Assembly (NCBI GenBank): GCA_000503195.1
Contig: AYSC01000016.1
Coordinates: forward strand, 1 to 64,000
DNA length: 64,000 bases
Direction: 5' to 3'
From: Blastomonas sp. CACIA14H2
Lineage (GTDB): Bacteria; Pseudomonadota; Alphaproteobacteria; Sphingomonadales; Sphingomonadaceae
The notes under the pieces were generated by a model. It was given only the letters and a program-made list of their open reading frames with translations, was not told where the DNA came from and did not search any database. A program made the translations under genes and the position numbers. Shown piece after piece: positions 9,765-20,737 of the stretch. Numbering within the stretch: the stretch's first letter is position 1; each line of letters begins with the position of its first letter.

Positions 9765-12700
9765 ATGGACAGCATCAGCCGCATCCTGCAGGCGACCGCG
9801 CCGCTGACGCTGGCGAATGTCGCGCCAGGCGCGCTGCCGCTGCTGCTGGCGGACCTCGCCCGCGCCGCCGCCGCGCGCAAGCAGGGCGGGCGCATCGTCT
9901 TCATCGCGCCCGACGACGCGATGATGCATGCGGTCGCCGAGACCGCCCCCTTCTATGCGCCCGATCTCGAAGCGATCGAATTTCCCGCCTGGGACTGCCT
10001 GCCCTATGACCGCGCCTCGCCCTCGCTCGGCATCACCGCGCGGCGGCTCAAGGCCTTGTGGACGCTGCAGCAACCGGCCGGCGGGCCGCAGCTGCTGGTT
10101 ACCACGGTCAACGCGGTCACCCAGCGCACGCTGACCCCGTTCCGCATCCGCCAGGTCGGCGCGGAGCTCAAGCCCGGGATGATGATCGCGCGCGAGGCGC
10201 TGATCGAGAAGCTGGTGCGCCAGGGCTATGCGCGCACCGATACCGTGGCCGATTCGGGCGAGTTCGCGGTGCGCGGCAACCTGATCGACATCTTCCCGGC
10301 GGGGATGGATTCGGGGCTCCGGCTCGATTTCTTCGGCGACGAACTCGACACGATGCGCGCCTTCGATCCGGGCACGCAGCGTTCGACCGAGCGGGTCGAG
10401 CGGCACATCCTGCTGCCCGCGTCCGAAGTGCTGCTCGACGCCGACAGCATCAAGCGCTTCCGCAGCGCCTATCGCGAGGCCTTCGGCGCCAATGCGACCA
10501 CCGATCCGCTCTACCAGGCGATCAGCGACGGGCGCAGGCTGGCGGGCATGGAGCATTGGCTGCCGATGATCGAGGAGCGGCTGGTGCCGCTGTTCGAGCA
10601 TCTCGATGACCAGGACATCGTGCTGCGCGACGCGGGCGCGGATGCCGCCGCCGACCAGCGGTTCGAGAGCATCACCGATTATCACGCCAACCGCCAGCGC
10701 GGGAACGAGGACAAGGCGGGCAGCTATCGCCCGCTCAAACCCTCGGCGCTCTATCTGGTGCCCAAGGAATGGCGCGCGGCCGAGGGCGAAACGCCGCTCC
10801 ATCTGGTCAGCAGCCATGACGAGCCCGAATCGCAGCGCGTGCTGGGCCTCGGCTATCGCACCGCGCGCGATTTCGGCGCCGAGCGCGCGCGCGGCGACAA
10901 TGTCTATGCCGCCGCCGTAGCGCATATCGAAGCGCTGCGCGCCTCAGCCAAGGGCGCGATCATCGCGAGCTATTCGGAAGGCTCGCGCAGCCGGTTGCTC
11001 GGGCTGCTCAAGGATCATGGCCTTGCGCGCATGGCGCTGGCGGGAAGTTGGCAGGAAGCCCAGGGCCAGGCCGCGACCGGCATGGCGGCGATGGTCGTGC
11101 TGCCGCAGGATCATGGCTTTGCCACCGACCGCTACGAGATCCTGTCCGAACAGGACCTGCTCGGCGACCGGCTGGTGCGGCGTCGCAAGAAGCGCAAGTC
11201 CGCCGATGCGTTCCTCGCCGAGCTGCAGTCGCTCGCGGCGGGCGATCTGGTCGTGCATATCGACCATGGCATCGGCCGCTATGAGGGGCTGGTCTCGATC
11301 CCCGTCGGCAAGAGCCCGCACGACTGCGTCTGGCTGACCTATGCGGGCGGCGACAAGCTCTATGTGCCGGTCGAGAATATCGACGTTCTCACCCGCTACG
11401 GCTCGGAAAGCGAGGGCGTCGCGCTCGACAAGCTCGGCGGCGAGGCCTGGCAGCGGCGGCGCGCCAAGCTCAAGGAACGCATCCAGGCGATCGCGGGCGA
11501 GCTGATGAAGACCGCAGCGGAGCGCGCCTTGCGCACTGCCGATGTCGCGGAGGTCGAGCCGGGCGTCTATGCGAGCTTTGTCGACCGTTTCCCGTACGAG
11601 GAAACCGAGGACCAGGAGCGCGTCATCGCCGAGGTGCTCGAGGACCTCGCCTCGGGCAAGCCGATGGACCGGCTGGTCTGCGGCGATGTCGGCTTCGGCA
11701 AGACCGAGGTGGCGATGCGCGCCGCGTTCGTCGCGGCGATGTCGGGCATGCAGGTCGCGATCGTCGCACCGACGACACTGCTCGCGCGCCAGCATTATAC
11801 CAATTTCGTCGAGCGCTTTCAGGGCTTTCCGCTCAATATCGGCCGCCTTTCGCGCCTCGTCACTGCCAGCGAGGCCAAGGCGACGCGCGAGGGCCTGGCC
11901 AATGGCACCACCGACATCGTCATCGGCACGCATGCGCTGCTCGCCAAATCGGTCGAGTTCAAGCGACTGGGCCTGGTCATCATCGACGAGGAACAGCGCT
12001 TCGGCGTCGTCCACAAGGAGCGGCTGAAGGCGCTCAAGGCCGATGTCCATGTGCTGACGCTGACCGCGACGCCGATCCCGCGCACGCTGCAGATGGCGAT
12101 GAGCGGCCTGCGCGAACTGTCGGTCATCCAGACGCCGCCGGTCGACCGGCTCGCGGTGCGCACCTATGTGATGCCCTGGGACCCGGTGGTGCTGCGCGAG
12201 GCGCTGCTGCGCGAACATTATCGCGGCGGCCAGTCCTATTTCGTCGCGCCGCGCATCAGCGATCTCGACAAGCTCAGCGAATTCATCCGCGACGAGGTGC
12301 CCGAAATCCGCCACATCATGGCGCACGGCCAGATGGCCCCGTCCGATGTCGAGGAGCGGATGAGCGCGTTCTACGACCGCAAGTACGACGTGCTGCTGTC
12401 GACCACCATCGTCGAATCGGGCATCGACATTCCCAGCGCCAACACGCTGATCATCCACCGCGCCGACACCTTCGGCCTCGCCCAGCTCTACCAGCTGCGC
12501 GGCCGCGTCGGACGCTCGAAGACGCGCGCCTATGCGTATCTGACCACGCCCGAAAATCGCGTGCTGACCGAGACGGCGGACAAGCGCCTCAAGGTGCTCG
12601 GCGATTTGGACACTCTCGGCGCGGGCTTCCAGCTTGCCAGCCACGATCTCGACATTCGCGGCGCGGGCAATCTGGTGGGCGACGAACAGTCGGGCCATAT

Positions 12701-13262
12701 CCGCGAGGTCGGGTTCGAGCTCTACCAGTCGATGCTCGAGGAGGCGATTCTCGAGGCCAAGGCGGGCGGCCTGTCGCTCGACCTGCCGCGCCAGAAATTC
12801 TCGCCGCAGATCACCGTCGACGCGCCGATCCTCATTCCGGAGGATTACGTCCCCGATCTGGCGGTGCGCATGGCGCTCTATCGCCGGATGAACGATCTCA
12901 CCAACCGCGCCGAGATCGAGGCCTTTGCCGCCGAGATGATCGACCGGTTCGGCACGCTGCCCGATGCGACGAGCAACCTCATCAAGCTGATCGAGATCAA
13001 GCTCAACTGCATCACCGCGTGTGTCGCCAAGATCGATGTCGGCGCGCGCGGGGCCTTGGTCAGCTTCCATAACGACAGCTTCCCCGATGTTCCCGGCCTG
13101 CTCGCCTATGTCGAGCGGCTGAAGGGCACCGCCAAGCTGCGTCCCGACCAGAAGCTGCTGATCCAGCGCGTGTGGAGCGATCCGGCGTCGCGGATCAACG
13201 GATTGATCCAGCTTTCCAAGGGCCTGGCAGGGATCGTGAAGAAGAGCGCGAAGGCGGGGTAA
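9765..13262 (+). CDS. mfd: Transcription-repair coupling factor
   Basis: 1165 residues, full length. Regions in order: UvrB-homology domains (about 1-350), a CarD-like RNA polymerase interaction domain (GDLVVHIDHGIGRYEGL), the RecG-like translocase with GDVGFGKTEVA and DEEQRFG, motif VI QLRGRVGRS, and the C-terminal autoinhibitory domain. Mfd removes stalled RNA polymerase from lesions and recruits UvrA. The ATG at 9765 gives the canonical N-terminus; upstream in-frame codons overlap sdhE. Confidence 0.96.
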   Translation: MDSISRILQATAPLTLANVAPGALPLLLADLARAAAARKQGGRIVFIAPDDAMMHAVAETAPFYAPDLEAIEFPAWDCLPYDRASPSLGITARRLKALWTLQQPAGGPQLLVTTVNAVTQRTLTPFRIRQVGAELKPGMMIAREALIEKLVRQGYARTDTVADSGEFAVRGNLIDIFPAGMDSGLRLDFFGDELDTMRAFDPGTQRSTERVERHILLPASEVLLDADSIKRFRSAYREAFGANATTDPLYQAISDGRRLAGMEHWLPMIEERLVPLFEHLDDQDIVLRDAGADAAADQRFESITDYHANRQRGNEDKAGSYRPLKPSALYLVPKEWRAAEGETPLHLVSSHDEPESQRVLGLGYRTARDFGAERARGDNVYAAAVAHIEALRASAKGAIIASYSEGSRSRLLGLLKDHGLARMALAGSWQEAQGQAATGMAAMVVLPQDHGFATDRYEILSEQDLLGDRLVRRRKKRKSADAFLAELQSLAAGDLVVHIDHGIGRYEGLVSIPVGKSPHDCVWLTYAGGDKLYVPVENIDVLTRYGSESEGVALDKLGGEAWQRRRAKLKERIQAIAGELMKTAAERALRTADVAEVEPGVYASFVDRFPYEETEDQERVIAEVLEDLASGKPMDRLVCGDVGFGKTEVAMRAAFVAAMSGMQVAIVAPTTLLARQHYTNFVERFQGFPLNIGRLSRLVTASEAKATREGLANGTTDIVIGTHALLAKSVEFKRLGLVIIDEEQRFGVVHKERLKALKADVHVLTLTATPIPRTLQMAMSGLRELSVIQTPPVDRLAVRTYVMPWDPVVLREALLREHYRGGQSYFVAPRISDLDKLSEFIRDEVPEIRHIMAHGQMAPSDVEERMSAFYDRKYDVLLSTTIVESGIDIPSANTLIIHRADTFGLAQLYQLRGRVGRSKTRAYAYLTTPENRVLTETADKRLKVLGDLDTLGAGFQLASHDLDIRGAGNLVGDEQSGHIREVGFELYQSMLEEAILEAKAGGLSLDLPRQKFSPQITVDAPILIPEDYVPDLAVRMALYRRMNDLTNRAEIEAFAAEMIDRFGTLPDATSNLIKLIEIKLNCITACVAKIDVGARGALVSFHNDSFPDVPGLLAYVERLKGTAKLRPDQKLLIQRVWSDPASRINGLIQLSKGLAGIVKKSAKAG

Positions 13263-13300
13263 GGCGCGTCGACGCTGCGGACATCCCCCTTTCCTCGCCC

Positions 13301-13379
13301 GTCACCCCCGCGAACGCGGGGATCCCGCTTGTTGTTCGTGCCGGCTTGAAAGCGCGATTCCCGCGTTCGCGGGAATGAC
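13301..13379 (+). repeat. REPIN-like pair of inverted palindromes
   Basis: Two GC-rich hairpins, CCCCGCG/CGCGGGG (13306-13321) and ATTCCCGCG/CGCGGGAAT (13357-13376), are arranged head to head so that the unit starting GTCA..CCCGCGAACGCGGG recurs inverted at the other end. This is the organisation of REP doublets. It sits between the converging mfd and EAL genes, where it may also help end transcription. Confidence 0.7.
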
Positions 13380-13395
13380 GAAGACAGCTCTACGT

Positions 13396-15066
13396 TCAGC
13401 CCAGTTCCGCCCGGGCAAACTCTGCGAAAACCTCCGCCTCCATCGCCCGGCCGCGCAAAAAGCCCTGGAAATAGTCGCAGCCCTCGTCGCGCAGCGCGGC
13501 AAGCTGGGCGTCGCTTTCCACCCCCTCGGCGATGACCTTGAGATTGAGCGCCCGGGCCATCGCGATCACCGAGCGCACGATGATCCGATCCGCCTCCGCG
13601 CCGCCGATATCGCGCGTCATCGCATGGTCGAGCTTGAGATAGTCGAGCGGCAGGCGCTTGAGGTACAACAGGCTCGAATAGCCGGTGCCGAAATCGTCGA
13701 CCGCGATTCTCACCCCCGCCTCGCGCAGTTCGGCAAAGCGCGCTGCCGCGCGCTTGAGATCGGGGACCAGCGCCTGTTCGGTCATTTCCAGCGTCAGGCG
13801 GCGCGGGTTGAACCCGGCCTCGGCCAGCATCGCCAGCTCGCGCCGCGCGAAGCCCTTCTCGCCCAGATCCTCGGCCGTCACGTTCAGCGACAGCCGGAGC
13901 GGCGCGAGCGGCCCGGTCCAGCGCGCCGCATGATGCATCGCGCGCTGCCGGATATGCCGCGACAGCGCGCGCGTGAAATCGGCCTTGTCGGCCAGCGCGA
14001 ACAAGGTGCCCGCGCCGATCTCGCCATATTGCGGGTGCTGCCAGCGCGCGAGCGCTTCGGCCCCGGTGATCCTACCGGTCTCGACCGCGAATTGCGGCTG
14101 GAAGAGCACGGTGATCTCGTCGCGCTCGATCGCCTGGACGATGTCCTGTTCGAGCCGATAGCCGCTCTGCGGCGCGTGATCGGACTCGCGATCGGCCCAG
14201 CGTACCGGATCGGCGGCGCTCTCGCGCGCATGCGCGAGGCCCGCCGACAGCCGGTCGAGCAATGATACCGGCCCTTCGCCCTCGCGCGCCACCGCCAGCG
14301 CCGCGCGCGCGGTCAGCCGCAGCCGGTGCCCGGCCACGTCGAGCGGTTCGGACACGAGGCGCAGAATCCGCTCGGCCATCACCTGCCAGCCCAGCCGCTC
14401 TTCGGCCATCGCATAGGCAATCAGGAAATCGCCGCCCGAAAGGCGGAGCGTCAGCGCGCTGCCGGCCGACAGCCGCGCGGCCTGGCGTGCGAGCCGCTGC
14501 TCCATCGCCTCGAGCGCGGCATCGCCCACCGCCGGGCCATAGGTCGCGTTGACTGCGGGCATGCGCCTGAGGCCGATCAGCATGGCGTGCAGCGGTCCCT
14601 CGGCCGTTGCGGCGAAGCTCGCGATGCGTTCGTGCAGATCGGGCACCGCCTGGCCGCGCGCCACCAGTTGCGCGCGGATCAGCCGCAATTGCAGCCGAAG
14701 CGCCGCATCGCCGAACGGCGCGACCAGCGCGTGCGTGAAGCCCGCTGGAGCGGCCTGGTCCAGGCCTGGCCAGTCACCGTCGCAGATCAGCAGCGCCGGT
14801 CCACCATGGCTGGAGATCGCGTGCGGCAAGGCATCGCCCTGCCCGCGCATGTCCGCGACTAGCAGATCGGCAGGCGCCCCCCCGGCCGGCGCGAAACCGC
14901 CTTCCGCCAGCGCCCCCGCCAGCGCGGCGTCCGGCACGACGGTGCCGCAGCTTTGCCAGGTCGGCCTTTCCCGAAATCCGCTGCTGTCCAGAATCCGCCC
15001 CCGATCCGTCCGGAATGCCGTGCCTGTGCCCTGCAATGGCACACTGCGCAACAGCCCAAGAAACAT
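13396..15066 (-). CDS. EAL-domain cyclic-di-GMP phosphodiesterase with degenerate GGDEF
   Basis: 556 residues. The N-terminal ~130 residues resemble a degenerate response-regulator receiver-like region, followed by a GGDEF-like domain whose active motif is SGGDF, so cyclase activity is unlikely. The C-terminal EAL domain (about 300-556) keeps the catalytic pattern: EALARW, EMTE, DDFGTGYSS, KLD, and EGVES. It should hydrolyse cyclic-di-GMP, a second messenger for motility and biofilm. It is divergent from nadK across a 57-base gap and converges with mfd. No membrane segments are seen. Confidence 0.88.
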   Translation of the reverse strand: MFLGLLRSVPLQGTGTAFRTDRGRILDSSGFRERPTWQSCGTVVPDAALAGALAEGGFAPAGGAPADLLVADMRGQGDALPHAISSHGGPALLICDGDWPGLDQAAPAGFTHALVAPFGDAALRLQLRLIRAQLVARGQAVPDLHERIASFAATAEGPLHAMLIGLRRMPAVNATYGPAVGDAALEAMEQRLARQAARLSAGSALTLRLSGGDFLIAYAMAEERLGWQVMAERILRLVSEPLDVAGHRLRLTARAALAVAREGEGPVSLLDRLSAGLAHARESAADPVRWADRESDHAPQSGYRLEQDIVQAIERDEITVLFQPQFAVETGRITGAEALARWQHPQYGEIGAGTLFALADKADFTRALSRHIRQRAMHHAARWTGPLAPLRLSLNVTAEDLGEKGFARRELAMLAEAGFNPRRLTLEMTEQALVPDLKRAAARFAELREAGVRIAVDDFGTGYSSLLYLKRLPLDYLKLDHAMTRDIGGAEADRIIVRSVIAMARALNLKVIAEGVESDAQLAALRDEGCDYFQGFLRGRAMEAEVFAEFARAELG

Positions 15067-15123
15067 TGGCGCATTAGCACCGATCCGTTAAGACCCTGTC
15101 ACCCATAAGATAAGGCGTGGAAC

Positions 15124-15912
15124 ATGCCCCAATCGGTTCTTGACCGCAAAATCGCGCTGGCCGTCTCCCCCACCGAGCGGGCGCGCAAGGCGGCGCGCGA
15201 GGTGCAGGCGGCGCATGAATGGGCCAGCTTGGACGAGGCCGATATCGTCGTCGTCATGGGCGGCGACGGCTTCATGCTGCAGACGCTGCACCAGATGCTC
15301 GAGCGCGGGCGGATCGTTCCGGTCTATGGCCTGAACCTCGGCACCGTCGGCTTTCTGATGAACCTGTGGCGCAGCGGCGACAGTATCCAGCACCGGCTGG
15401 AACGCGCCCAGGCGTTCGAGGTGCTGCCGCTGTCGATGACCGCGACGACGATGAGCGGCGAGCGCGTCACCTATCCCGCGATCAACGAGGTGTCGCTGCT
15501 GCGCGAGACGCGCCAGACCGCCAAGCTCGAGGTCAGCGTCAACAATGCCGTGCGAATCGGCGAGCTGGTGTGCGACGGCGTGCTAGTCGCGACGCCCGCG
15601 GGTTCGACCGCGTACAATCTGTCCGCCAACGGGCCGATCCTGCCGCTGGGCTGCGGCATGCTGGCGTTGACCCCGATCAGCCCGTTCCGCCCGCGCCGCT
15701 GGAAGGGCGCGCTGCTGCCCGATTCGTCGCAGATCACCTTTCGCGTGCTCGAGCCCGGCAAGCGCCCGGTCAGCGCGGTCGCCGACCAGCGCGAGGTGCG
15801 TGATATCCGCGATATCCAGATTGCCATCGATCCCAACCGCCGCCTGTCGCTGATGTTCGATCCGGGCCACAGCCTTGACGACCGCATTTCGGCCGAACAA
15901 TTTATCGTCTGA
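15124..15912 (+). CDS. nadK: NAD kinase
   Basis: 262 residues, a compact NadK. The phosphate-binding GGDG motif (VVVMGGDGFM, about residues 42-51), the NEVSLLRE segment and the TPAGSTAYNLSANGP motif are all present. The enzyme phosphorylates NAD to NADP in the cytosol. It stands alone on the plus strand, with the tRNA-Asn gene about 95 bases downstream under its own likely promoter. Confidence 0.94.
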   Translation: MPQSVLDRKIALAVSPTERARKAAREVQAAHEWASLDEADIVVVMGGDGFMLQTLHQMLERGRIVPVYGLNLGTVGFLMNLWRSGDSIQHRLERAQAFEVLPLSMTATTMSGERVTYPAINEVSLLRETRQTAKLEVSVNNAVRIGELVCDGVLVATPAGSTAYNLSANGPILPLGCGMLALTPISPFRPRRWKGALLPDSSQITFRVLEPGKRPVSAVADQREVRDIRDIQIAIDPNRRLSLMFDPGHSLDDRISAEQFIV

Positions 15913-15928
15913 ACGGCAAATCAGACGC

Positions 15929-15958
15929 TTGCCAAACCAAAAAACCCGGTGCTATAGG
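15929..15958 (+). promoter_or_regulatory. Predicted promoter of tRNA-Asn
   Basis: TTGCCA (15929-15934) and TATAGG (15953-15958) are 18 bases apart, with an A-rich spacer, about 48 bases before the tRNA 5' end. The position and matches fit a stable-RNA promoter. Confidence 0.5.
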
Positions 15959-16006
15959 CGCGCTTCTCCCGGGGAGCATCGCCTCGCCGGGAAGGCAAAA
16001 GAGCGT

Positions 16007-16081
16007 TCCCCGATAGCTCAGCGGTAGAGTAGGTGACTGTTAATCACTTGGCCGTAGGTTCGAATCCTACTCGGGGAGCCA
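16007..16081 (+). tRNA. tRNA-Asn (anticodon GTT)
   Basis: The 5' TCCCCGA (16007-16013) pairs with TCGGGGA (16071-16077), followed by G and an encoded CCA (16079-16081). The anticodon loop CTGTTAA (16037-16043) carries GTT at 16039-16041, closed by a GGTGA/TCACT stem. The T arm holds GGTTCGAATCC. It reads asparagine codons AAC and AAU. A toxin-antitoxin pair begins about 40 bases downstream. Confidence 0.96.
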
Positions 16082-16093
16082 GCCTTTTCGTGT

Positions 16094-16118
16094 TATGATT
16101 TCTCCACCCGGTTGGAGA
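16094..16118 (+). promoter_or_regulatory. Possible promoter/operator of the AbrB-PIN pair
   Basis: A -10-like TATGAT (16094-16099) is followed by an inverted repeat TCTCCA (16101-16106) and TGGAGA (16113-16118). The right arm contains the GGAG ribosome binding site of the antitoxin, so a bound protein or the RNA hairpin could block translation. No convincing -35 element is seen. Confidence 0.35.
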
Positions 16119-16123
16119 TTCCG

Positions 16124-16375
16124 ATGAACGCCATCACCATCACGCCGCAAGGTCACCTTGTCCTGCAGAAGGACATGCTCGACCATCTTGGCGTCAGCGG
16201 CGGCAACACGATCATCATCGAAAAGCTGCCCGATGGCCGCATTGAGCTGCGCGCTGCGCCGGGAGCGGCGGATATCAGCCAGGCCTTCGGGCTTCTCAAG
16301 CATCATGGCGCGCAGCCGCTTTCCATCGAGCAGATCGACGCAGCGGCAAGAAACGGCTGGACTGGCGCCCGGTGA
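16124..16375 (+). CDS. AbrB/SpoVT-fold antitoxin
   Basis: 83 residues. The N-terminal half (ITITPQGHLVLQKDMLDHLG) is a swapped-hairpin AbrB domain that binds DNA, and the C-terminal half, ending IDAAARNGWTGAR, would wrap the toxin. The start at 16124 has GGAG 6 bases upstream. Its stop overlaps the GTG start of the PIN toxin (GTGA), the usual translational coupling of VapBC-type pairs. It probably represses its own promoter. Confidence 0.82.
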   Translation: MNAITITPQGHLVLQKDMLDHLGVSGGNTIIIEKLPDGRIELRAAPGAADISQAFGLLKHHGAQPLSIEQIDAAARNGWTGAR

Positions 16376-16770
16376 AGCTGATCGCCGATACTAACGTTCT
16401 TGTTCGCGTGCTCGTTCAGGATGATCCGGCCCAGGCGCAGATGGCGCAGTCAGCGCTGGCAGCAGCCGAACTGATCGCCATACCGCTACCCGTCCTGTGC
16501 GAACTCTGCTGGGTGCTGAAGGGCAGCTACAATGTCGATCGGGCGGAAATCGCCGTTGCCGTCCGCACGCTGGTCGCCAGCAGCAAGGTCGTGGCAGATC
16601 ATGCCGCCATCGAGTCCGGGCTCGACCTGCTCGAAGCCGGAGGGGATTTTGCCGACGGGGTCATCGCGCATGGCGGGGCATCGCTCGGCGGGGACACGCT
16701 TTTGACGTTCGACGCCAAAGCCGCAAATCTGCTTGAAGCCCAGGGGCGCACAGTCAGCCTGCTGGCCTAG
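16372..16770 (+). CDS. PIN-domain ribonuclease toxin (VapC-like)
   Basis: 132 residues of a single PIN domain. The acidic active site is complete: Asp6 (ADTNVL), Glu44 (CELCW), Asp95 (DFADG) and Asp114 (TFDAK). Such toxins cleave tRNA or rRNA with magnesium or manganese when the antitoxin is lost. It starts with GTG within the antitoxin stop. The pair lies between tRNA-Asn and an unrelated permease, suggesting acquisition next to the tRNA gene, although no att repeat is visible. Confidence 0.87.
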   Translation: MKLIADTNVLVRVLVQDDPAQAQMAQSALAAAELIAIPLPVLCELCWVLKGSYNVDRAEIAVAVRTLVASSKVVADHAAIESGLDLLEAGGDFADGVIAHGGASLGGDTLLTFDAKAANLLEAQGRTVSLLA

Positions 16771-16779
16771 CGATCAATC

Positions 16780-17532
16780 CTATCCCCCGAACCGCTGCCA
16801 CAGCAGCTGGCCCGCGACATACAGGATGAGCACCGCCGTGCCGATGCGGATCACCTTTTGCGGCAGCAGCTTCACGCCTGCCAGACTGCCGATCTGCCCG
16901 CCGATCAGCACCGCGACGAACAGCGGCCAGTAACCCGCGATCGCCGCCGGGGTCGCGGCGGCATCGGCCTTCATCAGCTGCCCGGCCAGCCCGGCGAGCG
17001 AGTTGACCAGAATGAACACGCTGGCGCTCGCGGCGATCTGACGGGCGCTCGCCCAGCGCAGCAGGTGCAGCACGGGAGCGAGGAAGATGCCGCCGCCGAT
17101 ACCGACAATGCCGCTGAAAAAGCCGACGCCCATGCCGATCGGCACGCCGAGCCAGGCGAGGCGCTGGTCCGCCCCCTGCCCCGCCTGCGGCTCGCGCTGG
17201 AACAGCATCAGCAGCCCGGCGAGCAGCAGCGCGGAGCCGAGCAGCGCGACGAACAGCGGCTTGTCGACGGGCAGCCTCCCGCCCACCCAGGCGCAGGGCG
17301 CGGACAGCAGCAGGATCGGCCAGAGCGGCTTCCACGGCACCTGCCGCGCGCGGGCGAAGCGGATGGTGCCACCGGTCACGACGATCAGATTGCACACCAA
17401 AGCAATCGCCGGGAGCAACCGATAGTCGGTCCCGGCGAGCACGAGCAGCGCGTTATAGGTCGATCCGCCGCCAAAGCCGACCGACGCATAGAGCAGGGCC
17501 GTCAGCGCGAAACCGGCGGCGAGCCCCCCCAT
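16780..17532 (-). CDS. TSUP family permease (TauE/SafE-like)
   Basis: 250 residues with about eight hydrophobic segments and the repeated glycine-rich motifs of the family (VGFGGGSTYN near the start, GIVGIGGGIFLAP in the second half). TSUP proteins move sulfite, sulfonates or other small organosulfur anions across the inner membrane; the substrate cannot be read from the sequence. It starts 6 bases after the secA stop, so it may be transcribed by readthrough from secA. It converges with the PIN gene. Confidence 0.85.
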   Translation of the reverse strand: MGGLAAGFALTALLYASVGFGGGSTYNALLVLAGTDYRLLPAIALVCNLIVVTGGTIRFARARQVPWKPLWPILLLSAPCAWVGGRLPVDKPLFVALLGSALLLAGLLMLFQREPQAGQGADQRLAWLGVPIGMGVGFFSGIVGIGGGIFLAPVLHLLRWASARQIAASASVFILVNSLAGLAGQLMKADAAATPAAIAGYWPLFVAVLIGGQIGSLAGVKLLPQKVIRIGTAVLILYVAGQLLWQRFGG

Positions 17533-17538
17533 GTCCGT

Positions 17539-20262
<2,724 letters not shown>

Positions 20263-20384
20263 GGCGGTAATTCCTTGGAAAATTTGTGAAAACGGGTCGA
20301 AAGCCAGGCGCAGGCGCGCAGGTCTGGCGGTCCCCGGTCAGGACGGGGCTGTGGGCGCATCGCGGGACGCGCCGCAGGCAGGGT

Positions 20385-20663
20385 TTATTGGAGCAGCCGG
20401 TCCGAGCGATGGACGGTACGCGGCGCGACGCGGATCGTGCGCGCGATCAGGCGATGCTGGCTCGGCCGCAAGGCGATGACCAGCGGTAGCAGCGTGACGA
20501 CGAGCAGCACCGCCGCGCTGATCGCGACCTGGCGGTCCTCGGCCAGGATCTGCGAGTCGCGCACCACGCCATTGCCCGCCGCCATGGCCGGCTCGGCAAG
20601 GCGAACGCCGTCGCTCACCGAGAACCCGGTCAGCAGCGCAAGCAGGGCGAGAAGCAGTTTCAC
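20385..20663 (-). CDS. Small exported/membrane protein upstream of secA, candidate secretion monitor
   Basis: 92 residues. Residues 1-28 form a signal peptide (MKLLLALLALLTGF, AMAA-type cleavage), residues 47-66 are a strong membrane segment, and a basic tail of about 25 residues follows. The tail contains IRVAP (77-81), close to the IRAGP arrest core of Escherichia coli SecM. The gene reads in the same direction as secA, and the 122-base spacer can form a CCCCG/CGGGG hairpin. The translational-arrest role is inference only; it may be an unrelated small membrane protein. Confidence 0.6.
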   Translation of the reverse strand: MKLLLALLALLTGFSVSDGVRLAEPAMAAGNGVVRDSQILAEDRQVAISAAVLLVVTLLPLVIALRPSQHRLIARTIRVAPRTVHRSDRLLQ

Positions 20664-20737
20664 GAAAATTGGGTCATCCTGATCAGCCGGTTACATAGGC
20701 AATGGCACGCCGTTCGTCCATGGTCTTGCACGCACGG

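Noticed and set aside
10944-13070. A 708-codon minus-strand frame opposite mfd
   Set aside because: Mfd on the plus strand is complete and conserved, and the antisense translation has no recognisable domain.
16082-16780. A genomic island inserted at tRNA-Asn
   Set aside because: No integrase and no repeat of the tRNA 3' end was found; only a two-gene pair is present before core genes resume.
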